The notes beneath the pieces are model-generated. The model saw only the letters and a list, made by a program, of their open reading frames with translations. It had not been told where the DNA came from and ran no database searches. Shown here piece after piece: positions 8,622-18,016 of a stretch of DNA of 64,000 nt. The stretch's first letter is position 1, and each line of letters starts with the position of its first letter. A program made the translations under genes and the position numbers. Origin of the DNA: Streptomyces sp. NBS 14/10 (GTDB lineage Bacteria; Actinomycetota; Actinomycetes; Streptomycetales; Streptomycetaceae); contig NZ_NCSM01000022.1 of assembly GCF_002224125.1 (NCBI RefSeq), positions 329,979-393,978 on the forward strand. The letters are read 5' to 3'.

Positions 8622-8942
8622 CTAAGCGAGGTGGAAGACCTCCGTCAGCGGCTTCATCGCCTCATCCGGCTTCGCGCCGTCCAGCGCCTCGAAGAACTCC
8701 GCCATCTCCGCCTGCCACCTGGCATTGACGTCCGTCTCCGCCATGGCCGCCTGGGCCGCCGCGAAGTCCTCCGTCTCCAGATAGCCGACCAGCAGGCCGT
8801 CCTCGCGCAGGAAGAGCGAGTAGTTGTGCCAGCCGGTGGCGGAGAGGGCGTCGAGCATCTCGGGCCAGACGGCCGCGTGGCGCTCGCGGTATTCCTCGAG
8901 CCGGTCCTGGCGGACCTTCAGCAGAAAGCAGACGCGCTGCAT
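8622..8942 (-). CDS. rhaM: L-rhamnose mutarotase
   Basis: 106 residues, the normal length for RhaM. It starts MQRVCFLLKVRQDRLEEYRERH; His22 corresponds to the catalytic histidine of the E. coli enzyme. The following AVWPEML, NYSLFLREDGLLVGYLE and the W/F-rich C-terminus also match the family. It interconverts alpha and beta L-rhamnopyranose so that imported sugar is in the form used by the isomerase. It sits 11 bases after the transporter binding-protein gene in the same operon. Confidence 0.92.
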   Translation of the reverse strand: MQRVCFLLKVRQDRLEEYRERHAAVWPEMLDALSATGWHNYSLFLREDGLLVGYLETEDFAAAQAAMAETDVNARWQAEMAEFFEALDGAKPDEAMKPLTEVFHLA

Positions 8943-8953
8943 GCCGAGCCGTC

Positions 8954-10042
8954 TCAGAAGTCGAAGTCGTCGATGTTGTCCTTGTTGAAGACGGTGGGCG
9001 GGCCGAGGATGACCTCGCCGTCCTTGCCGATCGTGTACTCACCGAGCTTGCCGGCCTTGAACTTCTCCCCCTCCGCACCGGTGATCTGCCCGGACGCCAG
9101 CGCCGCCGCCGCGTAGGAGCCGAGGTAGCCGAGCTTCTTCGGGTCCCACAGGGAGAACTGCTCGACCGTGCCGTCCTTGACGTACTTGCGCATCTGGTTG
9201 GGCGTGCCGAGGCCGTTGATGACGACCTTGCCCTTGTACGAGGAGCCGCTGATGTAGCGGGCGGCGGCCGCGATGCCGACCGTGGTGGGCGAGATGATGC
9301 CCTTCAGGTTCGGGTAGGCCTTGAGCAGGCCCTGGGTCTCCTGGAAGGACTTCTGGTCGTCGTCGTCCCCGTAGGCCGTCTTGACCAGCTTCATGTTCTT
9401 GTACTTGGGCTTCTTCAGCTCGTCCTTCATGAACTCGATCCAGGTGTTCTGGTTGGTCGCGTTCTGGGTGGCCGAGAGAATGGCGATCTCGCCCTTGTAG
9501 TCGAGCTGTTCGGCGATGTGCTGGACCTCGCTGCGGCCGATCTCCTCCGAGCTGGCCTGGTTGATGAACAGCTGGCGGCATTCCTTGGCCGTGTCGGAGT
9601 CGTACGCGACGACCTTGATGTCCTTCTTCATGGCCTGCTTGAGCGGGCCGCACACCGCGTTGGGGTCGTTGGCGGCGATGAGGATGGCGTCCTGCCGCTG
9701 CTGGATGAGGGTGTTGATGTACGACACCTGGGAGGAGGCGCTGGCGTCGGAGGGGCCGACCTCCTTGCCCTTGCCGCCGAACTCCCCGGCCGCCTCGATG
9801 CCCGCGTCGTCGACGATCTTCTCGTACGGGTTGTTGATCTGCTTGGGCAGGAAGGCGAGCTTGAGCCCCTTCTTCAGCGGGGCGTCGGGGTTGGCCTTCG
9901 CATCCGTGGCCTTGACGTCGCCGCCGTTGTCGGAGGAGTCCTTCTTGGTGGTGCCGCCGCAACCCGCGAGGGTGACGGCCAGGGCACAGGCCGCGGCGAC
10001 GGAGGCCGCGGCGCGGCGCCGGGAGGACGTGCGGAGGAACAT
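8954..10042 (-). CDS. rhaS: Rhamnose ABC transporter, substrate-binding lipoprotein
   Basis: 362 residues. The N-terminus has Arg-rich residues, a hydrophobic stretch and lipobox LAGC with Cys28, so it is a membrane-anchored lipoprotein. The rest is a ribose-type periplasmic-binding fold (KLAFLPKQINNPYEKIVDDAG, DAILIAANDPNAV, KVVAYDSDTAKECRQLFINQ). It captures L-rhamnose outside the cell and delivers it to the two permeases encoded just upstream. The rhamnose assignment comes from the close linkage to rhaM, rhaI, rhaD and rhaB. Confidence 0.9.
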   Translation of the reverse strand: MFLRTSSRRRAAASVAAACALAVTLAGCGGTTKKDSSDNGGDVKATDAKANPDAPLKKGLKLAFLPKQINNPYEKIVDDAGIEAAGEFGGKGKEVGPSDASASSQVSYINTLIQQRQDAILIAANDPNAVCGPLKQAMKKDIKVVAYDSDTAKECRQLFINQASSEEIGRSEVQHIAEQLDYKGEIAILSATQNATNQNTWIEFMKDELKKPKYKNMKLVKTAYGDDDDQKSFQETQGLLKAYPNLKGIISPTTVGIAAAARYISGSSYKGKVVINGLGTPNQMRKYVKDGTVEQFSLWDPKKLGYLGSYAAAALASGQITGAEGEKFKAGKLGEYTIGKDGEVILGPPTVFNKDNIDDFDF

Positions 10043-10099
10043 GGAGAGACCTTTCGGGGAAGCAGGGAAGCGGGACGTGGTGCGGCGACGCGTCAGCTG

Positions 10100-11092
10100 T
10101 CAGCCGGAGGAGGTGGCAGCGGCGGCTCTGCGGTGGCGCCATTCGCTGACGGTGGAGATCAGCCGGGGGGTGAGGACGGAGGCCACCAGCAGCAGCCCGG
10201 TGACGATCACCTGGACCTCGTTGGCGACGTCGTTGAGGGTCAGCAGGTTCTTCAGGATGCCGATGAGCAGCACTCCGGCGACCGCGCCGAAGAGGGTGCC
10301 CTTCCCGCCGTCGAAGTCGATGCCGCCGAGCAGGACGGAGGCGATGACCAGCATCTCGAAGCCACTGCCGTTGTCAGCGCGGGCGCTGCCGTAGCGGAGC
10401 GTGAACACCACACCCGCGAAGGCGGACACCAGCCCGGTGACCACGAACAGGAGGAGCTTGATGCGCTTGACGCGGATACCGGCGAAGTACGCGGCGTCCT
10501 CCTGGGCGCCGATGGCGAACAGCGACCGGCCCAGGCCCGTGGCGTGGAGCACCACCGCGGCCACGACCGCCAGCACGATGAACAGCGCCACCGGATAGGT
10601 GATGAAGGTGCCGGGGATGGTGGTGGTGTCCACCGCCCACTTGGCGTAGGTCTCGGGGAAGTCGGTGATGGCGTTGGAGCCGAGCACCACGGAGGCAAGA
10701 CCCCGGTAAAGGGCGAGGGTGCCGATGGTGACGGCGAGCGAGGGCAGCCCGACCTTGGTGACCAGCCAGCCGTTGAGCAGACCGCCGGCCACGCCGACCA
10801 GCAGCACCACGGGCACGATCGTCTCGAACGCCCAGCCGGAGTCCCACAGCTGCCCGGTGAGGGCGCTGCTCAGCCCCAGCATCGAGGCCACCGACAGATC
10901 CACCTGCCCCGCCACCACCAGCAGCGTCATGGGCAGCGCCATCAGCGCCACCTCGGCGATGTCGTTGAAGGCGAAGGCCAGGTTGTCGCGGCTCGCGAAG
11001 CCGTCGGTGGTGCCCAGGCCCGTGACGAAGACCGCCACCAGCAGCACGCCGACCGCGGTGTCCCAGCGCAGCGCTCCGCGCAGCGGGCTCAT
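10100..11092 (-). CDS. rhaQ: Rhamnose ABC transporter, permease
   Basis: 330 residues with about ten membrane segments, of the BPD_transp_2 type used in ribose-like sugar importers (QVDLSVASMLGLSSALTG; GLPSLAVTIGTLALYRGLASV; LLGGIDFDGGKGTLFGAVAG). The ATG at 11092 overlaps the stop of the preceding permease gene by four bases (ATGA), and GAGGAG lies upstream. It forms the membrane channel with the other permease at 11089-12123. Confidence 0.9.
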   Translation of the reverse strand: MSPLRGALRWDTAVGVLLVAVFVTGLGTTDGFASRDNLAFAFNDIAEVALMALPMTLLVVAGQVDLSVASMLGLSSALTGQLWDSGWAFETIVPVVLLVGVAGGLLNGWLVTKVGLPSLAVTIGTLALYRGLASVVLGSNAITDFPETYAKWAVDTTTIPGTFITYPVALFIVLAVVAAVVLHATGLGRSLFAIGAQEDAAYFAGIRVKRIKLLLFVVTGLVSAFAGVVFTLRYGSARADNGSGFEMLVIASVLLGGIDFDGGKGTLFGAVAGVLLIGILKNLLTLNDVANEVQVIVTGLLLVASVLTPRLISTVSEWRHRRAAAATSSG

Positions 11093-12123
11093 CGGGCGCT
11101 CCTCTTCCTCAGCGCACGGGTCATGCGCACATTGACGATCCGGTCCACGCTGATCGCCGCCAGCAGCAGGGCGCCGGCGATGGCGTCCTCCCAGAAGGAG
11201 TCGACCTTCAGCACGGACAGGGCGCTGCCGATGGTGGTGAGCAGCAGCGCGCCAAGCGCCGCGCCCCACACCGTGCCGACGCCGCCGACGATGGCGACAC
11301 CGCCGACCACGACCGCGCTGACCACGGTCAGCTCCCAGCCGTGTGCGTTGTCCGCGACGACGGTGCCGAAGCGGGCCAGCCACAGCGAGCCCGCGAAACC
11401 GGCGACGGCGCCGGAGAAGACATACGCGCCCAGCACCCGGCGGCGGATCGGCACCCCGGCCAGCCGGGCGGCCTCCGGGCTGGAGCCGATGGCGTACAGC
11501 TCACGGCCGCTGCGGTAGGAGCGCAGGAAGTACGCGGTCACCGCCAGCACGGCGAAGGAGATCAGCGGCAGATACGGGATGCCCAGAACGCTGCCGCTGC
11601 CGAGGTCCAGTACGGACTGCGGCACATCGGCGGCGTTGATCTGCTCGCCCTCGGCCCACCAGTAGTCGATGCCCTGGATGATGTAGAGCATCCCGAGCGT
11701 CACCACCAGCGCGGGCACCTTGCCGAAGCTGACCAGCGCGCCGCTGACCAGGCCGCAGGCCATGCCGACCGCGATGCCGAGCAGGGCCACCAGCAGCGGG
11801 CCGTGGTCCGTACCGGACACGAACTTGCCGCAGGCGAAGGCGGAGAGCCCCACCACGGAGCCCACCGACAGGTCGATGTTCCGGGTGACCACGACCACCG
11901 ACTGCCCCACCGCGAGCAGCACCAGGATCGCGGCGTTGAGCAACAGGTCCTTGACGCCCTGGTCGTTGAGGAAGCGGGGCTCGGCGATCCAGGTGAAGAG
12001 CACCAGGAGCACCAGGGCCCCGGCGATGCTGATCTCGCGGGCCCGGAAGACGGTGTCGACCAGCGAGCGCGCGGAGCGGCCCGCCTCGGCCTGCGCCGTG
12101 GGTTTCTCGATGGTGGCCGTCAT
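11089..12123 (-). CDS. rhaP: Rhamnose ABC transporter, permease
   Basis: 344 residues, a second BPD_transp_2-type permease ([61 protein letters not shown]). Its ATG at 12123 overlaps the stop of the ATPase gene as ATGA, and its own stop overlaps rhaQ in the same way. That tight coupling fits subunits made in equal amounts. It pairs with RhaQ in the cytoplasmic membrane. Confidence 0.9.
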   Translation of the reverse strand: MTATIEKPTAQAEAGRSARSLVDTVFRAREISIAGALVLLVLFTWIAEPRFLNDQGVKDLLLNAAILVLLAVGQSVVVVTRNIDLSVGSVVGLSAFACGKFVSGTDHGPLLVALLGIAVGMACGLVSGALVSFGKVPALVVTLGMLYIIQGIDYWWAEGEQINAADVPQSVLDLGSGSVLGIPYLPLISFAVLAVTAYFLRSYRSGRELYAIGSSPEAARLAGVPIRRRVLGAYVFSGAVAGFAGSLWLARFGTVVADNAHGWELTVVSAVVVGGVAIVGGVGTVWGAALGALLLTTIGSALSVLKVDSFWEDAIAGALLLAAISVDRIVNVRMTRALRKRSAR

Positions 12124-13649
12124 GCCGCAGCCCTTCCCTTGCCGGTACGGCCGGTCGCGGCCGCCATGACGGACTCCTCGGTGGCCTCGGCGCGCGGAAT
12201 CTCCGCGACCAGGCGGCCCTCGTGCATCACCAGGACGCGGTCGGCCATGCCCAGCACCTCGGGCAGATCGGAGGAGACCATCAGCACCGCGAGCCCTTCG
12301 GCTGCCAGCGACGACAGCAGCCGGTGCACCTCGGCCTTGGTGCCGACGTCGATGCCACGTGTCGGCTCGTCGACGATGAGCACCGCCGGGTCGGTGGCCA
12401 GCCACTTGGCGAGTACGACCTTCTGCTGGTTGCCGCCGGACAACACCCCGACGTGGTCGCTCAGCTTGCCGTACTTGAGCTGCAGCCTGGTTGCCCAGTC
12501 GGTGGCCCGGCCGCGCTCCAGGGCCCGTTTGACGAGCCCTCCGCCGCTGATCCGGTCCAGTCCGGTGAGGCCGATGTTCCGCTCGATGGACATCTCCATC
12601 ACCAGGCCGCGCTGGCGCCGGTCCTCGGGTACGAGCGCGAGCCCGGCGGCCATCGCGGCGTTCGGCGAGCCGGGGCGCAGCGGCGTGCCCGCCACCCGTA
12701 CCTCGCCCGCGTCCGCCCGGTCCACGCCGAACACGGCCTGCGCCACCTCGGTGCGGCCCGCGCCGACCAGCCCGGCCAGCGCGACGATCTCGCCCCGGCG
12801 CACTTCGAAGGACACATCCCGGAACACGCCCTCGCGGGTCAGCCGGTGCACCGACAGCGCCGTCTCGCCGACCCGCGTGTCCTGCTTGGGATACAGCTCG
12901 TCCAGATCCCGGCCCACCATCCGGCGCACCAGGTCGTCCTCGGTCAGGCCCTCCAGCGGCTCGGAGGCCACCCAGCGGCCGTCCCGCAGGGTGGTCACCC
13001 GCTGGCAGAGCCGGAAGATCTCCTCCAGCCGGTGCGAGATGAACAGCACGGCCGCGCCCTCGGCGCGCAGCGCCTCCACGACCGAGAACAGCCGGGCCGT
13101 CTCGCTGCCGGTGAGGGCGGCGGTCGGCTCGTCCATGATCAGCACCCGGGCGTCGAAGGACAGCGCCTTCGCGATCTCCACGATCTGCTGGTCGGCGATG
13201 GACAGCCCACGAGCGGGCCGGTCGGGGTCCAGGGCCACCCCGAGCCGCCCCATCAGCGCGGCGGTCGCGCTGCGCACCGCCTTGTGGTCGATCCGGCCGA
13301 GCCCCCGCCGGGGCTGGCGGCCCATGAAGATGTTCTCCGCGATCGACAGGTCGGGGAAGAGCGTCGGCTCCTGGTAGATGACGGCGATGCCCACGTCACG
13401 GGCGTTGGCGGGGCCGTGGAAGACCACCGGTTCGCCGTCGAGCAGCACCTGCCCGGCGTCGGGGCGGTGGACCCCGGCGAGCGTCTTGATGAGCGTCGAC
13501 TTACCGGCGCCGTTCTCGCCGGCGAGGGCGTGTGCCTCACCCGGGAACAGCTCGAGGGAGACGTCCCGCAGGGCCCGGACGGCGCCGAAGGATTTGTTCA
13601 CCCCCTTGAGGGCGAGGACCGGAACTCCGGTCGAATCAGCCTGGCTCAC
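12120..13649 (-). CDS. rhaT: Rhamnose ABC transporter, double ATP-binding protein
   Basis: 509 residues with two fused ABC domains, as in RbsA-type sugar importers. The first has Walker [10 protein letters not shown] (residues 44-52), a relaxed signature GLSIADQQ and Walker B VLIMDEPT. The second has a degenerate Walker A (GLVGAGRTE), signature LSGGNQQK and VLIVDEPT. Such asymmetry is normal in this family. It powers uptake and is the first gene of the leftward operon, divergent from rhaI across a 328-base gap with operator-like repeats. Confidence 0.92.
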   Translation of the reverse strand: MSQADSTGVPVLALKGVNKSFGAVRALRDVSLELFPGEAHALAGENGAGKSTLIKTLAGVHRPDAGQVLLDGEPVVFHGPANARDVGIAVIYQEPTLFPDLSIAENIFMGRQPRRGLGRIDHKAVRSATAALMGRLGVALDPDRPARGLSIADQQIVEIAKALSFDARVLIMDEPTAALTGSETARLFSVVEALRAEGAAVLFISHRLEEIFRLCQRVTTLRDGRWVASEPLEGLTEDDLVRRMVGRDLDELYPKQDTRVGETALSVHRLTREGVFRDVSFEVRRGEIVALAGLVGAGRTEVAQAVFGVDRADAGEVRVAGTPLRPGSPNAAMAAGLALVPEDRRQRGLVMEMSIERNIGLTGLDRISGGGLVKRALERGRATDWATRLQLKYGKLSDHVGVLSGGNQQKVVLAKWLATDPAVLIVDEPTRGIDVGTKAEVHRLLSSLAAEGLAVLMVSSDLPEVLGMADRVLVMHEGRLVAEIPRAEATEESVMAAATGRTGKGRAAA

Positions 13650-13977
13650 GGTGTCGGTGTCTCCTTGCTTCCTTGCAAGAGCGGCCTTCAGGCCGAAGGA
13701 AAATGAAATGTTTCAAAGTCGGTGGCGGGAAGCTAACCCGGCGATTTGCCACCGTCAAGGGGGTATGCGCCAGGTAAATCAAGTCGTTGTCGACCCTCTT
13801 GACGCACCGGCGGCGGTGGACCTACGGTCCAGTAGCTTCGAGATTGAATCGTTTTTCCACGTCAGCGACCCCGAGCCTGGGGCCGCACCGCTTCTTGACG
13901 CCCGGCCATCCACACGGCTAGCGTCTGTTGAATCGTTTCATAGTTGCTAGTTGCCACAGTTGCCCTCGAGGAGACGT
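13650..13977. promoter_or_regulatory. Divergent rhaT/rhaI control region with three operator-like sites
   Basis: This 328-base gap holds related dyads: TGAAATGTTTCA (13704-13715), TGAATCGTTTTT (13845-13856) and TGAATCGTTTCA (13929-13940). The first and third are near-palindromes; the second keeps one good half. The second and third start 84 bases apart, eight turns of DNA. The neighbouring LacI proteins are the likely binders. Promoters for both operons must lie here; GAGGAG before the rhaI ATG is the ribosome binding site. Confidence 0.6.
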
Positions 13978-15138
13978 ATGTCTGACCTTTCGGCCGTGAA
14001 GGCGGCCCTCAAGACCCAGGCCGTCGAGACGCCGTCATGGGCGTACGGCAACTCTGGAACCCGCTTCAAGGTCTTCGCCCAGCCCGGCGTCCCGCGCACC
14101 CCGCAGGAAAAACTCGACGACGCCGCCCAGGTGCACGCCTTCACCGGGGTGGCCCCCACCGTCGCCCTGCACATCCCCTGGGACAAGGTCGACGACTATG
14201 CGGCGCTCGCCAAGCACGCGGAGGAGCGCGGGCTGAAGCTCGGCGCCATCAACTCCAACGTCTTCCAGGACGACGACTACAAGCTCGGCTCGGTCACCAA
14301 CCCCGACCCCGAAATCCGCGGCAAGGCGCTCGCCCACCTCCTGGAATGCGTCGACATCATGGACGCCACGGGCTCCCGCGACCTCAAGCTCTGGTTCTCC
14401 GACGGCACCAACTACCCCGGCCAGGACGACATCGCCGCCCGCCAGGACCGGCTCGCCGAGGCCCTCCAAGCCGTCTACGAACGGCTGGGCGACGACCAGC
14501 GGCTGCTGCTGGAGTACAAGTTCTTCGAGCCCGCCTTCTACACCACCGACGTCCCCGACTGGGGCACCGCCTACGCCCACTGCCTCAAACTCGGCCCCAA
14601 GGCCAGCGTCTGCGTCGACACCGGCCACCACGCGCCCGGCACGAACATCGAGTTCATCGTCGCGCTGCTGCTCCGGGAGGGGAAGCTCGGCGCGTTCGAC
14701 TTCAACTCCCGCTTCTACGCGGACGACGACCTCATGGTCGGCGCGGCCGACCCCTTCCAGCTCTTCCGAATCATGTACGAGGTGATCCGCGGCGGCGGCC
14801 TGGGCTCGGACATCGCGTTCATGCTGGACCAGTGCCACAACATCGAGCCGAAGATCCCGGCGATCATCCGCTCGGTCATGAACGTCCAGGAGGCGACGGC
14901 GAAGGCCCTCCTGGTCGACCGCGACGCGCTGTCCGCCGCGCAGACATCGGGCGACGTCCTCGGCTCCAACGCGGTGCTGATGGACGCGTACAACACCGAC
15001 GTACGGCCGCTGCTGGCCGAAGTCCGCGAGGAACTGGGCATCGACCCCGATCCGATGGCGGCGTACAAGGCCTCCGGGTGGGCGGAGAAGATCGTCGCGG
15101 AGCGAGTGGGTGGCACGCAGGCGGGCTGGGGCGCGTAG
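13978..15138 (+). CDS. rhaI: L-rhamnose isomerase
   Basis: 386 residues from ATG 13978 with GAGGAG upstream. It belongs to the Rhizobium/Pseudomonas-type rhamnose isomerases with a metal-dependent TIM barrel: ALHIPWDK, LGAINSNVFQD, LKLWFSDGTNYPGQDD, LLEYKFFEPAFY, CVDTGHHAPGTN and FDFNSRFYADDDLMVG carry the His, Glu and Asp residues expected to bind the metals. It converts L-rhamnose to L-rhamnulose in the cytoplasm. It is the first gene of the rightward catabolic series and faces the transporter operon. Confidence 0.92.
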   Translation: MSDLSAVKAALKTQAVETPSWAYGNSGTRFKVFAQPGVPRTPQEKLDDAAQVHAFTGVAPTVALHIPWDKVDDYAALAKHAEERGLKLGAINSNVFQDDDYKLGSVTNPDPEIRGKALAHLLECVDIMDATGSRDLKLWFSDGTNYPGQDDIAARQDRLAEALQAVYERLGDDQRLLLEYKFFEPAFYTTDVPDWGTAYAHCLKLGPKASVCVDTGHHAPGTNIEFIVALLLREGKLGAFDFNSRFYADDDLMVGAADPFQLFRIMYEVIRGGGLGSDIAFMLDQCHNIEPKIPAIIRSVMNVQEATAKALLVDRDALSAAQTSGDVLGSNAVLMDAYNTDVRPLLAEVREELGIDPDPMAAYKASGWAEKIVAERVGGTQAGWGA

Positions 15139-15756
15139 CGCCTCCGGCGGGGCTGTCGCAACGCCGCCGCGGCTCCGCGGCGCGGCGTGTTTCCGGAGCT
15201 CCGCCCCGGGGCCCGGGATCGGGGCTCGGCCCCTGGCCCCGGCTGCTCGGCTACGGCGGGGAAGGCCTGGCCGGGGCGGCGGGGCGGATGCCCGCCGCCC
15301 CGGCCCTGCGCGGACCCGGGAGTTCCGCACATACCACCGGTCCGCGCGGGGGCTCCGCCCCACCGCCCCGTACCGGCGGACCGGAAACGGGCCCCGGCGG
15401 TGGGGCGGCAGCACGGCCTCGGCCGGGCCACGGTCGGGGCGCGCCAACCGCCCGGCGGACGCACCCGGGTCGGGGCGAGCCCGCCGGGTGGGGCAGGGAC
15501 GGCGAGGCTCCGCCTCGCGGGCGCCGGGAGCGGACGCGGGCTGGCCAGACCCCGCAGCGGGGACTGGCAGCAGGCGGGCAGCGCGACCCCGACCCGGCAG
15601 CCGACGCCGCGGCGCACCGACCCGCCGGCGGACGCGTACGCGTCACCGTCCCGCAGCCCCGGAGGGCAAGGCGGAACTGTACGGGCCCAGCCTCACCCCG
15701 GAGTGGGCCCGTGCGATGGATTGGCCGACTTCACCAACACACGAAGAAGGAAGAAC
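15139..15756. other. Gene-free 618-base GC-rich gap between rhaI and rhaD, with short hairpins
   Basis: No convincing gene is seen. The stretch is extremely GC-rich and carries several small stem-loops with a TCC loop, such as GCGAGGC-TCC-GCCTCGC (15502-15518) and GGGGC-TCC-GCCCC (15349-15361), and CCGCGG-CT-CCGCGG near 15172. These resemble dispersed REP-like hairpins. The open frames crossing it are a by-product of base composition. The end holds the rhaD ribosome binding site (AAGAAGG). Confidence 0.55.
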
Positions 15757-17802
15757 ATGACCGCAGAACCGCACCCCGAAGCGGCCACCCTGCTCGAGCG
15801 ATCGCATCGTCTCGGAGCCGATCCCCGGAACACCAACTACGCGGGCGGGAACACCTCAGCCAAGGGCACCGCGACCGACCCCGTCACCGGGCAGGGCATC
15901 GACCTCATGTGGGTGAAGGGGTCCGGAGGGGACTTGGGCACACTCACCGAGGCCGGTCTCGCCGCGCTGCGGCTGGACCGGTTGCGGGCGCTGACCGCGG
16001 TCTACCCAGGGGTGGAGCGCGAGGACGAGATGGTCGCCGCGTTCGACTTCTGCCTGCATGGGAAAGGCGGCGCCGCGCCGTCCATCGACACCGCCATGCA
16101 CGGCCTGGTCAACGCCGCCCATGTCGACCATCTGCACCCCGACTCCGGCATCGCGCTCGCATGCGCCGCCGACGGTGAGGCGCTGACCAAGGAGTGTTTC
16201 GGCAACCAGGTCGTATGGGTTCCCTGGCGCCGGCCCGGGTTCCAGCTCGGTCTTGACATCGCCGCCATCAAGAAGGCCAACCCCGAGGCCATCGGCTGCA
16301 TTCTGGGCGGCCACGGCATCACCGCCTGGGGTGACACCTCCGACGAGTGCGAGGCCAACTCGCTCCGTATCATCCGCACCGCCGAGCAGTTCCTCGCCGA
16401 CCGCGGCAAGGCGGACCCCTTCGGCCCCGTCGTCCCCGGCTACGAACCGCTCCCCGAGGCCGAACGCCGGGCCCGCGCCGCCGCGCTGGCTCCCGTCCTG
16501 CGTGGCCTCGCCTCCATGGACCGCCCCCAGGTCGGCCACTACAACGACTCCGACGCCGTTCTCGACTTCGTCGCCCGCGCCGAACACCCGCGGCTGGCCG
16601 CGCTCGGCACCTCCTGCCCGGACCACTTCCTCCGTACGAAGGTCCGCCCGCTGGTCCTCGACCTGCCGCCCACGGCCCCGCTCGACGAGGCGATCGCCCG
16701 TCTGAAGGAGCTGCACACCGCATACCGCACCGACTACCAGGCGTACTACGAGCGGCACGCCACCCCCGACTCTCCCGCGATGCGCGGCGCCGACCCGGCG
16801 ATCGTGCTCATCCCGGGTGTCGGGATGTTCAGCTACGGCAAGGACAAGCAGACGGCCCGGGTGGCGGGCGAGTTCTATGTCAACGCGATCAATGTGATGC
16901 GCGGCGCCGAGGCCGTGTCCACGTACTCCCCCATCGAGGAGTCGGAGAAGTTCCGCATCGAGTACTGGGCGCTGGAGGAGGCCAAGCTTCAGCGGATGCC
17001 GAAGCCCAAGCCGCTTGCGACCCGTATCGCCCTGGTCACCGGCGCGGGCTCGGGCATCGGCAAGGCCATCGCGAACCGCCTCGTGGCCGAGGGCGCCTGT
17101 GTCGTCGTGGCGGACATCAATACCGAGAACGCGGCAAAGGTGGCCGCCGAGCTGGGCGGCCCCGACAAGGCCGTCCCCGTCACCGTCGACATCACCTCCG
17201 AAGAACAGATCAAAGCAGCCTTCGACCAAGCGGTCCTGGCCTTCGGCGGGCTCGACCTCCTCGTCAACAACGCCGGGATCTCCATCTCCAAGCCCCTCCT
17301 CGAAACCACCGCCAAGGACTGGGACCTCCAGCACGACATCATGGCGCGCGGCAGTTTCCTCTCCTCCCGCGAGGCGGCCCGGGTCATGATCGACCAGAAC
17401 ATGGGGGGCGATGTCATCTACATCGCCTCCAAGAACTCGGTCTTCGCGGGCCCGAACAACATCGCCTACTCCGCCACCAAGGCCGACCAGGCCCACCAAG
17501 TACGTCTCCTGGCCGCCGAACTGGGCGCACACGGCATCCGGGTCAACGGGGTGAACCCCGACGGCGTCGTACAGGGCTCAGGAATCTTCGCGGGCGGCTG
17601 GGGCGCGCAACGCGCGGCCACCTACGGCATCCCCGAAGACGAGCTGGGCAAGTTCTACGCCCAGCGCACCCTGCTCAAGCGCGAGGTCCTGCCCGAGCAC
17701 GTGGCGAACGCGGTCTTCGCGCTCACCGGGGGCGACCTGACGCACACCACCGGTCTGCACGTCCCGGTCGACGCCGGCGTCGCGGCGGCCTTCCTGCGCT
17801 GA
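15757..17802 (+). CDS. rhaD: Fused rhamnulose-1-phosphate aldolase / lactaldehyde dehydrogenase
   Basis: 681 residues, a two-domain enzyme also named RhaEW in other bacteria. Residues about 1-400 are a class II aldolase domain (NTNYAGGNTSAKGT; HVDHLHPDS and GGHGITAW supply metal-binding histidines). Residues about 425-681 are a short-chain dehydrogenase: VTGAGSGIG for NAD binding from about 426, a Ser in IYIASKNS, and Tyr571/Lys575 in YSATK. It splits rhamnulose-1-phosphate into DHAP and L-lactaldehyde and oxidises the aldehyde to L-lactate. AAGAAGG precedes the ATG. The lactate formed is the substrate of LutABC encoded downstream. Confidence 0.92.
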   Translation: MTAEPHPEAATLLERSHRLGADPRNTNYAGGNTSAKGTATDPVTGQGIDLMWVKGSGGDLGTLTEAGLAALRLDRLRALTAVYPGVEREDEMVAAFDFCLHGKGGAAPSIDTAMHGLVNAAHVDHLHPDSGIALACAADGEALTKECFGNQVVWVPWRRPGFQLGLDIAAIKKANPEAIGCILGGHGITAWGDTSDECEANSLRIIRTAEQFLADRGKADPFGPVVPGYEPLPEAERRARAAALAPVLRGLASMDRPQVGHYNDSDAVLDFVARAEHPRLAALGTSCPDHFLRTKVRPLVLDLPPTAPLDEAIARLKELHTAYRTDYQAYYERHATPDSPAMRGADPAIVLIPGVGMFSYGKDKQTARVAGEFYVNAINVMRGAEAVSTYSPIEESEKFRIEYWALEEAKLQRMPKPKPLATRIALVTGAGSGIGKAIANRLVAEGACVVVADINTENAAKVAAELGGPDKAVPVTVDITSEEQIKAAFDQAVLAFGGLDLLVNNAGISISKPLLETTAKDWDLQHDIMARGSFLSSREAARVMIDQNMGGDVIYIASKNSVFAGPNNIAYSATKADQAHQVRLLAAELGAHGIRVNGVNPDGVVQGSGIFAGGWGAQRAATYGIPEDELGKFYAQRTLLKREVLPEHVANAVFALTGGDLTHTTGLHVPVDAGVAAAFLR

Positions 17803-17813
17803 TACGCACGCGA

Positions 17814-17975
17814 GGGGACGGGGGTGCAGGGGTGGTGCCCTGGACGCTTACGCATATTTGTGGCGCCAAGTTCCGGGCCACTCCGCGCCTCCGGCCACGC
17901 GGCGGAGCCGCATATCGGCTGCTGCGGCGCCGTAAATATGCGGTCCAGGGTGACAGCCCCGGAGGCCCCGTCCCC
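17814..17975. repeat. Large nested inverted repeat between rhaD and rhaB
   Basis: Five sets of complementary arms nest around one centre: GGGGACGGGG (17814-17823) with CCCCGTCCCC (17966-17975); CCCTGGAC (17838-17845) with GTCCAGGG (17943-17950); CGCATATTT (17851-17859) with AAATATGCG (17934-17942); GGCGCC (17862-17867) with its copy at 17926-17931; CTCCGC (17881-17886) with GCGGAG (17902-17907). The RNA could fold into one long interrupted hairpin. It may attenuate or stabilise the transcript, or be a mobile repeat. No T-run follows. Confidence 0.7.
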
Positions 17976-18016
17976 GCCCCGTACCCATGTACAGCAACCA
18001 CGACCACGAGGCTCCC

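Noticed and set aside
7111..8625. A 504-residue plus-strand frame opposite the FucI/AraA-type isomerase
   Set aside because: It lacks a ribosome binding site and any family pattern and mirrors the minus-strand gene; antisense frames of this length are common at this G+C content.
9518..11518. A 666-residue plus-strand frame opposite rhaS and the permeases
   Set aside because: His/Gly/Asp-rich composition typical of antisense frames; the opposite strand encodes clear transporter proteins.
15139..15756. A long open frame reading through the rhaI-rhaD gap
   Set aside because: It is Arg/Pro/Gly-rich and has no ribosome binding site; the true rhaD start at 15757 has one.
17803..18016. Riboswitch between rhaD and rhaB
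   Set aside because: The paired arms form one long hairpin and do not match a riboswitch class I know; it is listed as a repeat structure instead.
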